The notes: generated by a model from the letters alone, not told the origin. Positions 47,301 to 60,448 are shown, counted from the stretch's first letter. The stretch is DNA of 64,000 bases from Hemibagrus wyckioides (GCF_019097595.1 NC_080731.1:12299571-12363570), one strand, 5' to 3'. A program made the numbers and translations.

Positions 47301-48018
47301 TTCATTAACGTGATCTCGATCGTCGCCATAAATGGTTAATGAGCGAAGACGCTTGTGGACCAACCAAGAAAAAAATCAGCACCAAAATGACTGAGCAAAT
47401 TACAAACAATTAAAAGATTTCCTTTAAAGATTGGCGCAAGAATATTGTGAAAATTATTGAAAATCCTTTTAGAAAGAAAGAACATACAGAGACTTTGAGA
47501 AAACATTTTTTTTTCTTTTCAGGTTAAATGAGCTTTATGGTAGAGGTGATAAATTAATCTTCATTAAATCCTCATTACTGCATGTAATATAGGAAAATTT
47601 CACCTAACATACAGTCTAATGAGGCGTTTACTTGATTACCAGCAATCATGAAACTATAATCCTGTTTTAAACATCAAATAATCTTTCCGAACTATTGTGC
47701 GTCCTGCTTCTGATTTGTCAACACAGACAGAGGAAAAAAGGTTCTCATCGGTGTATCAGTGATGGAACCTGATACAGCAAGCATCTCTCATCTACAAATC
47801 TATCATCTGAGAACATAACCTCATCATCATGACCCCTCTGCCACCATTGACGGATCTGCTACCACCAGGAGTGGTGCGTAGCTCAAAGACAGAGATTTGT
47901 CCTCGTGACTGATCTGGAACCTGTTCATCATCTGCTATCTGGCCTCTCCAGCGTCGTTCCCATCACTTTCTTTTGTTGAACATATACCAAAATACAATGT
48001 CTATCTTTCTTGCTCTCC

Positions 48019-48086
<68 letters not shown>

Positions 48087-51000
48087 AGATAATAACATGC
48101 CACAATGATAGAAAGTCCTGTTAAATAATAGGCATGGTGTTATTACATGCTCTGTCATTTATGTGCTTCAGGGGAGGATATTCTGTATACCTGTCAGGAT
48201 GAAAGAATGGCAGCGGCCCAAGACCCAAGAGTCTTTCTTTCTTTCTTTTTTTTTTCTCTCATTGTTCTGAAAACGTGTCACAGAAGCAACTTGTCAGCTG
48301 AGATGTACTTCTTGTCCTCGCTCTCACACTTCTTTTATTGTCGTGCTTTCCATTCTCTTCCCGGTGGGACCGTAGAGACACAGAGAGCGCTTGCGAATAA
48401 AGGAGAACCGTGAGCTTTTGAATATCCTCTTCAGGTTCGTTGTTCACCTGGAAACGGTTAGCTAAAGCAAAAGCATGTTTGCTAAGCACTGTTTGTTTAT
48501 GCAGTTCTTTTGAGAAGTGTGTGTGTGTGTTCTGAGGTGCCATATTGCTCACATTGAGCTGATTCCGACTAATCAGCATTGTTTACGGCTTTCTCAACCG
48601 AACAGGTGAGGAGAAAGAATGGCGCTTTTAATGACATACGGTGTGCTCGTTTTCAGATGGAGAGCAGGAGCGCTCCTTGTTGCTTACATATTTGCTTAAA
48701 AACCTTAAATCAATATCCCAAGACACCTCTGATAAGCTAAAGGCAACCTCCACCCTGGAACAAAATCAATATTTCAATACATAATATTATATCTTTATAA
48801 TAAGATTTATGAAGTAATGGGTATTCTAGGATCTGTTTAAAATTTTTATTTATTTATTTATTTACCCAAAAGCATTGCTTGTGTCCCCCCCTTCGAGGCT
48901 AAAAATGTCATTTGTGCCTCTTCTCTTGTGTCCATGTTCAGTCGAAATTCTTTGTCATGTCACATTCCACACTGGTGGTTAATGGCTCATATGAAAGTAA
49001 TTTTTCAAAGTATTTCTGTTCTTGCCTAGCCTTTTAAGGGCAATGTATGTAGTATCTTCAAAGTAAATAATGATTCTAAACACATTTCTGCTCGTTGAGA
49101 TGCCCCTCGTGCTTGTTCATACGCATCTAAAATTTGAAGGTACTGTTTTCACCTACTGAAATTCTGTGTAGGTTTATCCCAACAGAGATAAACCATCTCG
49201 CACTGAAAGCTAACAGCATCCTGAATAATATTACATCAGATCTGCGGAAATAAAATCATTCATTTGTTTATGCTGATTAAAAATGCTCCATAATGACATA
49301 AGAAAATTTCTGCCAGCATAATGGTATGCCAGTGTACTGGTAAAAGGGGTTCTTCGCAGCTTTGGGTTACATTTTCAACCAAACTAAAAGCTGAAGGAAA
49401 GCTGACGTTTTGGAGCGAGATGTGTTTGAGTAGAGCGTACAGACGAGGAGGTACGAGAGCTGGACAAGCTAAAAGATTAAAGTGCTGCTGCATCGGTCTC
49501 TAAATCCCAATGGTGCCATTATGAACAGGGAGTCGAGCGGCACTGTCCTGCAAATAAATCAACCTGTAGATGAAAACTCGAGAAATCTAATTAAAGTTTG
49601 ATATGCAAGGGCCTCTAAGATCAGTGGAGCATTTTAATAGTTGTCTGCTTGTGATTTATTCAGCTGTACATGCTCGATGAAAGCTTCTTTTTTTTTTCAC
49701 CCCTCACTCCCTCGACCGTGGTTTCGGAGTCATTTGTTCCCCTATTAAGGCTGAACAGGTTGAATGGCTGTTAAGTAGAGCTTTCACAATCTCCTTCGTA
49801 ATTGAAGTAATTACAGGTTCCAGCTGCTGCATGTTGCACCATAAACATTGTTACAAGGAGAATTAGGAAAGCAGTAGATCCAGCGCAAGCGAATGCATCC
49901 CTGAATCCTAATGCGCCCTTTTCACAGATTCATGGAGTCATGAAGCTTCCTTTCACCTTTTTAAAAACCTGTTATTGTACGGCATAAACACCGAGACGTG
50001 AATTTGTCACTCATTTGATGGTAAAATACTTCCAGTGTGCATCTCCTCGCTCATCTCATATCTTAGACTGTGATTACGGGCGTGAGAGGGAAAATCAGCT
50101 CATGAAAAATCTTCCCTTTTCCAGCCTGGAAATTCTTTAATTGAATTTGTAATCTCGTCAAGATGCTAAAGCCGTTGATTCAAACAAACTGCTGTTTGTG
50201 GTTTGCTGGTGCATGATGACAATTCCTGTGTGTGTTTGTGTGTGTGTGTGTGTGTGTTCATGATTGCAGGTTTGTTTAGACAAAATTGCAGTACATTCCT
50301 AATTACAAGCTTGTGAAACATACCACAGTTTACCTAACACAAATATAAATGACGCAAGAACACACAACCTTTCAGAAAGTAATTCTGTAAAAGTCATGTT
50401 GTGTGTTTTAAAGCACATTACAAATGTTGAACTGTAAGGCAGAATTAATGCAGTACCATTTTATTAATCATAAAAAGACAGAACGTTCATGGGAACAACA
50501 TTGTGACTTCACTATAATCTAATATTATCATTTTCCAATTCTGAAAGTCTTTGAATACGATATAAATATTTCAAGATGATTAGATTACGAAGGTTTCTGG
50601 AAAAGGCGTTTTCAATTAAATCTGCTCAAGAGAAGAATTTGAAGGGTGAAATGTGTCTTTTCTTTTTGTGCTTGTCTGATTAATAATTCTTTGCAGCATT
50701 TGATCACATTTTCAAGGTTAAACCATGAACCTAAAACCAACTAAAAACCAGTATTGAAGAGCACAAGAAAAGAATCTATAAGCCGTGTATAGACTAGCCT
50801 CAAAGTTTACAATGTGTAAATTATGTACTATAAATAAATTGGTACAGTATTTGTACAGTTCTCAGCAGTGTAGCTAGACCATATTTATATGTAATTGAAT
50901 AGCTGGGTGAAATAATGATGGAACAAAGAGGACTCAAAAGAGGACACTCAACACTTACACGCACACTGTCCTTGCAGTATTGAATATTTTCCAGTCCCTA

Positions 51001-53079
51001 CAGACCATGAATTCATTTGCATCTATAGTAAGTAGATTTGAAAATAAAAGTAATGTAAGCTATGAAATGAATTTAAAGCCCAACTCTCTTCTTGCTAACA
51101 TCTACAGTTTAGAGGTAGCATTTTTGCGACTGCATCCAGCCGAGAACGTAAAGCGGCATTCAGAACAAACACACACAAATTTCCCCTTGAGGGAAAAAAA
51201 AAAGCCATGTCACTGAACAGACCTGATGTGTAAAAGTCACATTTGCTCCTGGTAGTGGTTACTTTTGCTTCACACTGACTTTATCAGTGACTTTATTTGC
51301 CCTATGAGTTACTGAACCACATCCTCCATTTCAGTCCTTTTTCAACATACCCTTGTCACAGCTCAGGAGAACATTTTAAAATAAGATCTTGCCCATGGGA
51401 CTCGCCCAAGGCCAAACAGCAAGGGCATGTAAAAAAATAGAGTACTGGAACTGGGTCTTGTCCTGAACTAATAGAACTAAGAAAACAAGGAAGGGGGTCT
51501 GTGGTATCAAGCCTGTCCAAAAACATACAAATACACATCCAGAAAAACGTCCATTAGGAAGTGGATTCTTGGAAGGCAGACCACCCACAGCTGCTATGTA
51601 TAAGGTCATTCCAAACTCAAGTGATATAAAAAGCATTTACTACAAATGCAGCTCTTAAATGAAACTGGCGAGAAGTGTTTGTTGCATCAGTAGTAATAAA
51701 GAAAAGAAGGTACAGAAGCTATCTATCTTGTTGAATCTCGAGAGCTCTCAAGTGATGCAATAGAAAAACTTTCTCCCACTACCATCCGCGGCCTGAAGCC
51801 AGGGAAGCAGAATTGGCCGTGATCTCCGGTTGGGAGAGATGGCATTCCTCGACCTCCCCTGTCAATCACAGCAACATAAGCCAATCACAAGCGTCTGTGA
51901 GCTCATGTATGCGGAAGCGTGCGTGTCACGCCGCCCTGTGAAGCAGCAGTTTTTTAAAAGGGATAGGTTTGGATGGTTTCTCATGTCTCAGAGGAAGCAT
52001 GTGTTAGACTTCACCCGCCCCATTTGGTTGCTGCTGTGTGATAAAAGAGAGCCGGCTGGGGGTAAGAAATGACAGGTGACCAAATTGGGGAGAAAAGTCC
52101 AGCAGTCTTGCTTCTGTGCTATGAAGGGTGGAGCATTCAGAGATTATTTTATAATATATAAATATTCTTTTCTGAAAGCATTATTATTATTATTTTAAAC
52201 AAAGCATCTCTCTGCTGTTTATTTTACTGTATATTACTGTTTCTTCACTTACACACTCTGGGTCTTAATAAAACATTGTATTTTAGGAAGCTGTTTTCTT
52301 TTTTTCCCCCCTCATTTCCTTTGATTCATGCCAAAACCTAGAGCATCAGACCTTTTTTTTATTTTTATTTTGCACTTATCAGATGAGAGAAATGTCATCT
52401 TAAGTAAGCTCTTTAACAAGAGCAGTTTATCGGCCTGGCCTTGAGGACAGAGGGAGGATTTCTTTCATACTGCCGAGTCTGAGGCCATATTTGGTGCGAG
52501 GGCTACGTCTGGGATTCTCATCAGCTCTGCATCTGGATATCATCATGTTAACGTTCCGCCTTGTTAGACTCGCACCCTGCCTACGCAAAGCTGTTGCTGA
52601 TGTGTATTAATAAGGATGACATGTATTAGATCTAGGAGGGGCGTTTAAAAGCCTTGGGTTTGATGGCCCTTATTGATGGCTGCAGTATTATATCAGAGGT
52701 CATGTTGCACAGTACGTGATCCCAGGACTTGACCGTCTGCCTGAAATCTGACGAACGCAGAGCATAGTCTTAGTGATCTTCTATTCAGTGGTGTATTGAA
52801 CTGTGTCTGCTTAATTAGAGCAGAGATTCGTCTGTTGCTTCAAATCCAGCACAAACGTTAAGGTTATGAAAAGAAAGCCAATGATACATGAAAAAGAGCT
52901 GAGGGATCTTAGGTGAGGTGTGAAGATAGAGAAGAGATGGATGTATATACCTACACAGGCACAGAAAGCCTGTCTTGGGTTGTGATGTAGAAATGCGCTC
53001 TTGTGATAAGGCGCTGACCCCAGTGGGTGCAGGCCATCTGGATGGATTGCTGGCACTGAGCATCTGCAGAAGCCCTTAT

Positions 53080-53112
<33 letters not shown>

Positions 53113-56100
53113 GGAGGTTGCGACTGAGCCGAGAGCATGCTAGGCTGTTCGGGGGCCGTGGCTGACACATGGATCACTGTAATTACTGGGCAGTCCAGGG
53201 CCGGTTATTAGTTTAGGGAATGTCAGGGGCGTATATCAAACCCAATTTGCTCCATAGCTTGAGAGGTCACTCATCTTCCTGTGCCTCTTTCCCTCCCTCA
53301 GAGACGCAGGGCGGGTAGCCTTCACTACATACACACCACAACAAAGAATAGGCTCTGCACTTATCATACATAATTTATTAATTATTTTTTAACATCACTG
53401 CTTTGTCTGTAATATCAGTTGTCCAACTGCACAATATGACTTTTGTGAAAAAAACCCCCCACAAAGTTTGTCAAAGTCAAGATAATGATCTCATGCTGGT
53501 CAGTTTCTTGAGTAGAAAGGAATCCCCCCCACCCCACACACAATTTTATTTTACACCTGCAGGGCTTAAAATATTAGTGTTGTAGTGCTGTTATTCAGTT
53601 CAATTCACTCTTATTTGTATAGCGCTTTTATCAGTGGACATTGTCACAAGCTTTACATACTTAATATGGAAAAAAAGTATATTAATTCAGTATCTTGTTT
53701 TTCAATATATAAATGAAATATTATTTTGTCCTTTCTGTTGGCTATTCTATCAGTCTACCTTTTTATCTCTCTGTCTGCTGGTCTGTAATGTCTGTCTGTA
53801 TGGATAGTGTACAGATAGTTGGATAGATGGATAGACATTTCAAGCATTCTCTCAGTCGCCTGTTGTTTTGTGTCCTCGTGATCTTGTGTCTCTGACTCTA
53901 TAGCAGCTATAAACAGTCCCTTTGAAGAAAAAAGTGTATGCACTGGATTCTCCTTTTTTAAATGCTAAAATAACTATAGCAAAATTAGCTGGCAGTAGAA
54001 CAAGAAAGTTTAAGGCATGAAATAGTAACGTGTGTAGAAAAGCTCAGCTTCAGAATCTTACATTTGGTTATACTGTCATCTTCTCATAGAAAATAGTAGA
54101 TAAATCTGACTATATTAAAGATATGACTGTATTTTAGCTGCTAGGATTTTTTTTTTGCAGTGCATCCACCATACACATGGATGTGAATTAGCTGTTGCTA
54201 TAGAAACGTTCACACGTTAGAACAAATGCCTTACTTTTGGCACTATTGCCAGTGTTGCTGTGAAAGAGAATTAAACAACACTTCCTGCCCATTCAAATGA
54301 GTGAATTCAACAGGTAGAACTCAGCCTAATAGATTTATATTTCTGCCCTCATATTATGAATAAGCTGATCCTTGTACAGTCAGTGATTCCCCTAGCAGCG
54401 TGATACCTCCTGCTACCATGCTGAACAGTTTTGTGCATCCTCCAAAGCCCCCCCCCCTTTGTTTTAACATGTTCCTTCGAACCCTCTGACCGCTTTCTGA
54501 CAGCTTTATGCTAATACAGTGTCCTGGTCATGCCAGCTGTCAGGTGGCCTCAAAGATGGCAGTGGAGCTGCTGTCCCTCTGGAGGCTGATTGAATGTGTG
54601 ATGGTTGTTCCAGAGTCTGGAAAGGTGTGACTTGGGGCCAGGAAAAGGCTGGACTGTGTACCTGTATCGGAGGAATGCAGCAGATGGTGGACTTGGCATG
54701 AGCACTTGAGCACAAGGGAATGACAAGCCTTCATTTAAATTACGCTTCACTGCCCATGCTATGAGGTTGAGCCCACCTGGCTGCTCAGTGCACAGGAGAT
54801 GTGGAGGAACTTCATTATGTTCTCTTTGTCTCTACACTGAGACACGACTGCTGGACCTGTCATTAATAATGTTTGATGGGTTTCTATAGCATCTAGACCC
54901 CCCCCATGCCATTTCTGGTTGTTTTGATGGCGCAAATGATCAGAATTGAATTTCTTTGACATGCCACACTGTCATGTGGTGATTAATGGCTCATATAAAA
55001 GTAGACACTCGGGGCTATAAGGATTTGTAGTTTTGTAAAAAATATTTTTAGACCTAACCTACTAGGGGCAATATTTTAAATATAAAATATAAAAAATATT
55101 TTAAAAAAAAGTTATTTGTTTTTCCACTAAAATCTTTAAAGTAAATGGTGATATGAAACTTATTTCTGCTCCTCAATTTATACTTGTTTATAAAATTTGA
55201 AGTCGGTACCTTCAACCACTAAACTTCTATGTAAGTTTGAATATCAGCAGTCCTGACCCATATTATATCAAACTTGCGTTGATAATTCATTTGTTTGAAA
55301 AATGTCAGATAAGTTGATTTTCATATTCCACCAGCTGAACAAAACACCAGGGTTAAATCAAGCTCTTGGCTTTAGATCCAAAAAAAAATTCTGGGGATAG
55401 AAAATACTGACTTATATCAGTTTCCTATAATATTATATTGTTGCATAATATACTGTAGATTCTAATAGTCATGAATTATCCTCAGTTGTGCTCAAATGTA
55501 ATGGACACATCCAAATTTTGGATTAAACTTCACTGCTTGTCCATATACCCATGTCTCCCTGCACTGAAAACAGAATTTTAGCATAATTGTCCTCTCAAAT
55601 GGATTCTAGTTCAGTGTTAGAACCAAATGGTTTAGAGTTACTCACTTTTATTTACTTCAATAAAAATAATCCAGAGGGTGTAATGTGAGCTGGGTTTGTG
55701 ATTTTGTGAGGTAAAGTCAGAATTGAATCTGTGCACTACGCTAGTTAATAACTGAGCTAATGTTTTTGCATCAGATGCAACGTTGGTTATTATGGTAGTG
55801 TTATTTTGGCAAGTGTTACATCGCTTATAATATCAGAAAGCATATTAAGCCTCAGTATTGTAGCTATCTGTGTCAAAAGTCAGCTAATTTACTAGCGATC
55901 GTTTTGCTGGCTAGTTATTTGGAATGGCAGGAGGTGCATGTGGATGTTTTGCATATCATGTATATTCATATATTTTTTTTAATGAGAATAGAGGCGTAGA
56001 GATTTTGTTTTTTCCCCATTTTTTTCCATTTCTTGGAATTCAGCAGTAGAAAACAGCTTCGCCGAAACGTAAATGCGAAGCACACCATAAACGCAAACCT

Positions 56101-56721
56101 ATAAATAAATGCTCTAAATAAACACATCTATAGATTTATTCTTTATTCTATGGAGTGTTCACAGAGGTGGGATTGTGATCGAACACTGTGCCATTGATTG
56201 CAAATGGTAATAGCAGCCTGGAGAAATGATCTTCATAGCAGAGCTCAAGTCTGTGGGCTGTTTATTTACTGACAGGAACAGAGTGTGTACAGTTTGCCTT
56301 AAAGTATTCCTGCTATGCAGAGCTCTGCTCCTGAGCGATAAGCTGTGAGGACTAGAGGAAATGTTGTTTACTACAAAGTCCAACCTTGTTGTGAGCTTAG
56401 CATACAGACACTGATTAGCCTCCTCTGGGAATGTACACTTGCCTTGTTTGCACTGAAAATAAGCGGCAGACTGCAAAGCCGGACAAAAAGCAGCTTTCCG
56501 TGGAAGAGCGATAAATATATATGAAGCACATTTTTGGAGCCACCGTAACATGCGTGATTGGATAATGAGGCAGATTCTCAAATTATTGCAAATACTTTAA
56601 TTATTGCATATTTCTTCAGTAGAGATATCAGTGTTGGGGCTGATATGCTATACTTATTCCACAGAAATGAGATCATTTTCCTATAAAAAACAAACAAACA
56701 AACAAACAAACAATAAATAAA

Positions 56722-56752
<31 letters not shown>

Positions 56753-59700
56753 TAATAAAATCACGTTAAAAAGACTTAATACTTTCATATTAACTTTAAT
56801 ATTAACAATATTTATATCTTCAATAATGCAACAAAATTAATAATATTAAATTAACAGTGTAATATTAAATGTTTTGAATAATAAATGCCCTTACTTAATA
56901 CTTAATATAAAGGAACTAAGTAATAGGAAGGAAGGAAGGAACAGAGGAAGAAAAAAAGGAACGGAGGAAGAAAGGGAAAAAAGAAATGTATTTTACATTA
57001 AAAAAATTTTACATTATAAAAATGATAAAATATAATATTTGACAAGGTTGAAACACTGCAAAATCTGTTACATAAGCTGAATAAAAATACAACTGAGTAA
57101 AATAACATGGCTGATTGGGGAGAAAAGTTACCGAGTGCAGGTTTTCATACCAACCGAGCAGGAGCCACACCTGAGAGTACTGAAAACCAAGATCAACTGG
57201 TGGACTCAGGTGTGGCTCCTGTTTGATTGGAAAACCAGCCCTTTCCGGGTTAGATTGGACACTTCACAGTTATGGTTAGAAATAAGACATCAATTGAAGG
57301 GGTTATGTTTGTTTTTGTAGTGTCATTTCATGTTTCTACTTTTGGCTAGATCCATGGTCTCCTTATTTTAAACCTGTAGTGGAGAACAAATGCATAGCTC
57401 TCTGTCCAATCATCTTTAAACATTGTTCACTATTTCACAAGCTTTTATTGATCAGACTAGTGAAGGAAATGAATTTTAAAAGTCTATAGACATCTGTGAA
57501 TACAGAATCTGCTTCATGGTTAGAAAACTGAACCACAGCCTATGTTTATTGGTACGTCCTTTGAAATACTCGACTGGGACTGGGACTGGTCTATGATTTG
57601 CCTGGTAACCAGTTTTAATTTATTGTTGGATTTACTTTTTTTTTTTACCCCACTGTTGTGCACGTACATATATAATACATTGTATGGTAGCTTTGCAGTT
57701 CAAAATGACTGTATTTCATAAAGGGTGACATGAGATCAGTAGAGCCAATTCAGTGCAAGGTAATGTTCCAGTTTTGGTGAATAGTGAGGGGTCAATTAAT
57801 CATACTATCTCTTTGATTTCTAAAATACTGTACTACTAACTTATATTTATGTCTTGTGTCGAGGTAAATGGCTAAAAAAAGTACATTTTAGATTTGCAGG
57901 CTAGCTAGTGGAAAGTATGATGACAGATCGTATAAAATTCTGAAACATGTTGTCTCGAAAGGAAGTCGTCCATTTCCTCCATTTCTTCCTTGATGAGTCA
58001 TCTTCCTTGATGATAAACTACAGAAGGTATTAGTGGGACATTTCTAGCCATAAAGCAACTCTGGTGGGTGTACCTACTTTTTTAAAAATCTTATGAAATA
58101 CAAACCTAAGGAACTCTGAAGCACTGATAGTACGTTTTTTTAATAACTATGTATTTTAAGTAACGTCTAGCCGAAGCGCTATCTGTTCCTGCCAGTTAAT
58201 TTGTATCCCTGACAGTTCCATTAAGAGAAAAAAAAAATGAATATGTGTAAATGTAAACGTTCCCCTTGAAGTAAACAATCATATATACAGTATGTTGCTC
58301 ACTTCCACAGGTGTCCATATTTCATGCCAGCAGCTCTCAGATCAATGGTGCAGCTGCTGTCTGTGCTCCCAGGCTGCTCTTCCTGTCTAAGCTTAGCTTT
58401 CTCTTGCTGTCAGATTTATTTAACTCTGGTGTGCTGCAAAGTATGTACTAGCCCCGGGCATCATCAATGTACACTCTGCTCCTCAGACTAATTTTCTGCT
58501 CGTTATGTGAGCACCAGCTAGAGAACATTGCTGTGCATTCCTTTGCCTCTACAGCCTAAAGCAGTGTGGTTAAATCAGAATAAGCAGTGATGACAGGAAA
58601 TAGCATATGCAAGGTTTACAGTCTGGAGCCAGTTCAGGCTCTTCAGGTCGACTGGTAACGAGACGGAGGAGTAAATACGAATATGATATTAGCTGGAATG
58701 AGTATCAAGCAATAAAGACAAAAGAATGAAAGAAGTTATTACAGTGAGTGTGTTATGCCTTATGTATAGCACACAGGAATATTTTCTATATGTAGCCTAT
58801 TCAGAGTGTGGAGGAAGATTATGGAAAAGCTTCACTGTTTAAAGTCTGGTTTGCTTCTTGAATATAAACACAGACATGTTTTAATCCAGTCTTTAATGAT
58901 TATTTCTAGTCAACACTGTATTAGAAAATCCCAATAACATTTTGGCCAGATTATATAACACATATTATGTATATAGTGATCTAAATAAAATTTAAATAAA
59001 ATAAAATAAGAAAGAAAAAAAAAACAGACAGTATTATAAATACAGTTGTATTATAATATTATTTAAAAATATTAATAATATATACATGGACAAAAAATAT
59101 TTAATAATAAAAAATTAAAAAATATTCTGTACAAATATTAATGCAATATATAAAAACAACAAATATAATATTATTTTAAAATATTAATGTAATATATAAA
59201 AATTACAAATATGGTATTGTATTATTCATTACATATTATATAAAAATGTCCTACAATATCAATATAATATCACATTTCCTCAGCTCTACACTCTGCTGCA
59301 GAGTCGAATGTATTTGCACCCCACACTTAAGACATACTGTATATTGCATTATTATGTATTCTGCTACAAATGTGGCTTTTCCATAAATATTTGCATTTTG
59401 CTAACCTTTATATTTATATATAGTACATCTTTACACTTTAATGGTTTTAATTGTTTCACAGGTTAGGTATGGCACACAAGAATGTTTGACTTATAAAACT
59501 CTAAATGCTGTTCAGTATTCAGGTTATGTGGCTATCCCAAGAGTTTCATGTAATCCTGTGCTTGTCCTACTAATGGAGGATTTAAGGCGAGTGTCGTACT
59601 CAGATTTAAAATAAAAAAAAAATTGTAAGAACTTTGTTGTGGATTATCTGTGGTAGTGATTGATCACAACTCATGACCCTTAAGAATTTCAGCAAAATAC

Positions 59701-60448
59701 AAGCTTTATAGATGATGGCAGGGAGGTGGACGGAGAGGGATGGAGAGGGTAAAAATATTCCCCAAATGAATATTGTTATGCTTTCATGTCCCCCTCTCTC
59801 TCTCTCTCTCTCTTTCTTGCTTTCTCTCCATGTTTCTACTTCATATTTCAGTTTTTCAAAGTATAAAACCCTTTCTTCTTTCCTTCTCACTGTAGTTTTT
59901 TTTCCTTCCACAGGCAAAGAACACAGACCTTCGCTTCAGCCCAAGCCATTACCAGTTACAATACAGCAGTAACGATCAGAGCACATGTATAGAAAGGATC
60001 ACATCCAGTGTTATTAATGCCACTTTGGGCATTGATGTTAGAGCGCAGAAGGCTATTTTTCATATTCCGCTCGATCAGCATAGCCTCAGATGGTGCAATT
60101 GCTTTGATATTCTTGGTTCTGTGCTACGGCTCTATCCAAAAATAGTTCTGTTGCCCTTTGAAGTTCACCTCTATATTGAAAGTAAAGGAGCTTTAATCTT
60201 TCGGCATTGTCCCAATAATCCTGCGCCTTTGATGTCCGAGTGTAGGAAGAGCTCTAAAGCGTGGAGGCTGGACAGTAGCCGAGGGGTCACTGACTGATGC
60301 TGACCTACTCTTACTGCTTTTCTAGGTCACTTTCCCGGAGGATTTCGCCAAGCCCTGGATACTGAGTGGGTCGAACCTGAACAAGCAGCCCATCACCCTG
60401 CTGGATCTTTGTTACGGCAAGACCAATAACCTAAACCTTCAGCAAGTG
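41257..60448 (+). CDS. Coiled-coil protein gene, six exons visible, incomplete
   Basis: Exons: 41257-41373, 41821-41870, 41997-42096, 43581-43669, 45665-45779 and 60326-60448. They join without a frame break (phases 0, 2, 0, 2, 0, 0) into 198 codons, each with a clear AG acceptor and GT donor. The first exon starts at ATG 41257 directly after a 'ctcatttccag' acceptor, so it is either the start codon after a 5' UTR intron or an internal exon. The product begins Ser-rich, then from about residue 36 to 90 is a predicted coiled coil (RLEKENGRLKRQHEEL, QLLEEAKEEKYDERR, LLKAQVMQLERQ). A second helical part follows (LLQLLERCEDVKQKL), then a non-helical segment (VTFPEDFAKPWILSG ... LLDLCYGKTNNLNLQQV). 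No signal peptide or membrane segment is seen. It may be a cytoskeletal or centrosomal type protein, but that is only a guess from the coiled coil. I could not name the family. The 3' end lies beyond the window. Confidence 0.72.
41821..41870 (+). CDS. Coiled-coil gene, second exon
   Basis: 50 bp encoding RLEKENGRLKRQHEEL plus a split Arg codon. The acceptor 'ttttattgcag' is strong and the donor is AG|GTAACA. Confidence 0.75.
41997..42096 (+). CDS. Coiled-coil gene, third exon
   Basis: 100 bp completing the Arg codon and encoding CQYVQLLEEAKEEKYDERR and NLLKAQVMQLERQ; heptad-like leucines. Acceptor 'ctgtgttcag', donor CAG|GTATCG. Confidence 0.8.
42777..43290 (-). mobile_element. Internally deleted Tc1-like element inside an intron
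   Basis: Ends 'cactgtgttgccaaaagttt' and 'aaacttttggcaatatagtg' with TA at 42775-42776 and 43291-43292. It keeps more internal sequence than 16296-16591, including minus-strand stretches of the catalytic part, but has no intact frame. Confidence 0.85.
43581..43669 (+). CDS. Coiled-coil gene, fourth exon
   Basis: 89 bp encoding VILLSEGLSSQVCRSQDVEK and ALDPLTQRL plus a split codon. Acceptor 'gattgctttgcag', donor AG|GTATGC. Confidence 0.8.
44283..44402 (+). repeat. Dispersed repeat fragment
   Basis: 'gtccagggtatatcctgcct', 'gatgcctgagataggcacag' and 'attggataagcggtacagac' belong to a common fish repeat tail. A related piece, 'gcctcgcacttccagcccta' to 'cccaagtccaaagact', lies at 44855-44950. 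Confidence 0.5.
45665..45779 (+). CDS. Coiled-coil gene, fifth exon
   Basis: 115 bp encoding (R)SLLCPENPAADVLITRT and ELLQLLERCEDVKQKLHRNN then Lys. Acceptor 'tttgtgctcag', donor AAG|GTAAAG, phase 0. Confidence 0.8.
51770..52110 (+). repeat. Probable dispersed repeat
   Basis: 'aattggccgtgatctccggt', 'gtctgtgagctcatgtatgc', 'gaagcatgtgttagacttca' and 'caaattggggagaaaagtcc' in this order resemble a widespread fish repeat. No coding role. Confidence 0.45.
53595..53665 (+). repeat. Short dispersed repeat fragment
   Basis: 'ttcagttcaattcactctta', 'tttgtatagcgcttttatca' and 'gtggacattgtcacaa' form a motif found throughout teleost genomes, truncated on the right. Confidence 0.55.
54544..54624 (+). 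CDS. Possible extra exon of the coiled-coil gene
   Basis: 81 bp between 'agctgtcag' and a GTGTGA donor, phase 0 on both sides, so it fits the frame between the fifth and sixth exons. It encodes VASKMAVELLSLWRLIECVM and VVPESGK; the other two frames contain stops. The acceptor has a weak pyrimidine tract and the donor is not ideal. Conservation would be needed to accept it. Confidence 0.25.
57130..57270. repeat. Short palindromic dispersed repeat, second copy
   Basis: 'gtgcaggttttcataccaac' and 'gagcaggagccacacctga' face 'tcaggtgtggctcctgtttg' and 'attggaaaacc'; same family as 37785-37965, with a cleaner stem. Confidence 0.65.
60326..60448 (+). CDS. Coiled-coil gene, sixth visible exon
   Basis: 41 codons, VTFPEDFAKPWILSGSNLNK then QPITLLDLCYGKTNNLNLQQ and Val; acceptor 'cttactgcttttctag', donor GTG|GTGAGT (strong), phase 0. 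Coding continues beyond. Confidence 0.8.

Larger units (their letters stand above)
45780..60325 (+). other. Large intron (14.5 kb) of the coiled-coil gene
   Basis: Mostly single-copy DNA. It contains (CT)n at 48023-48086, (GT)n near 50230-50256, poly-C runs, an AT-rich tract at 56690-56760, a dispersed repeat at 51770-52110, a short repeat at 53595-53660 and the palindromic repeat at 57130-57270. Possible extra exon: 54544-54624. Parts at 49540-49700 and 52590-52715 look unusually non-repetitive and may be conserved elements. Confidence 0.5.

Noticed and set aside
51830..52072. 80-codon open frame (LDLPCQSQQHKPITSV...)
   Set aside because: Lies in a probable dispersed repeat and lacks splice signals.
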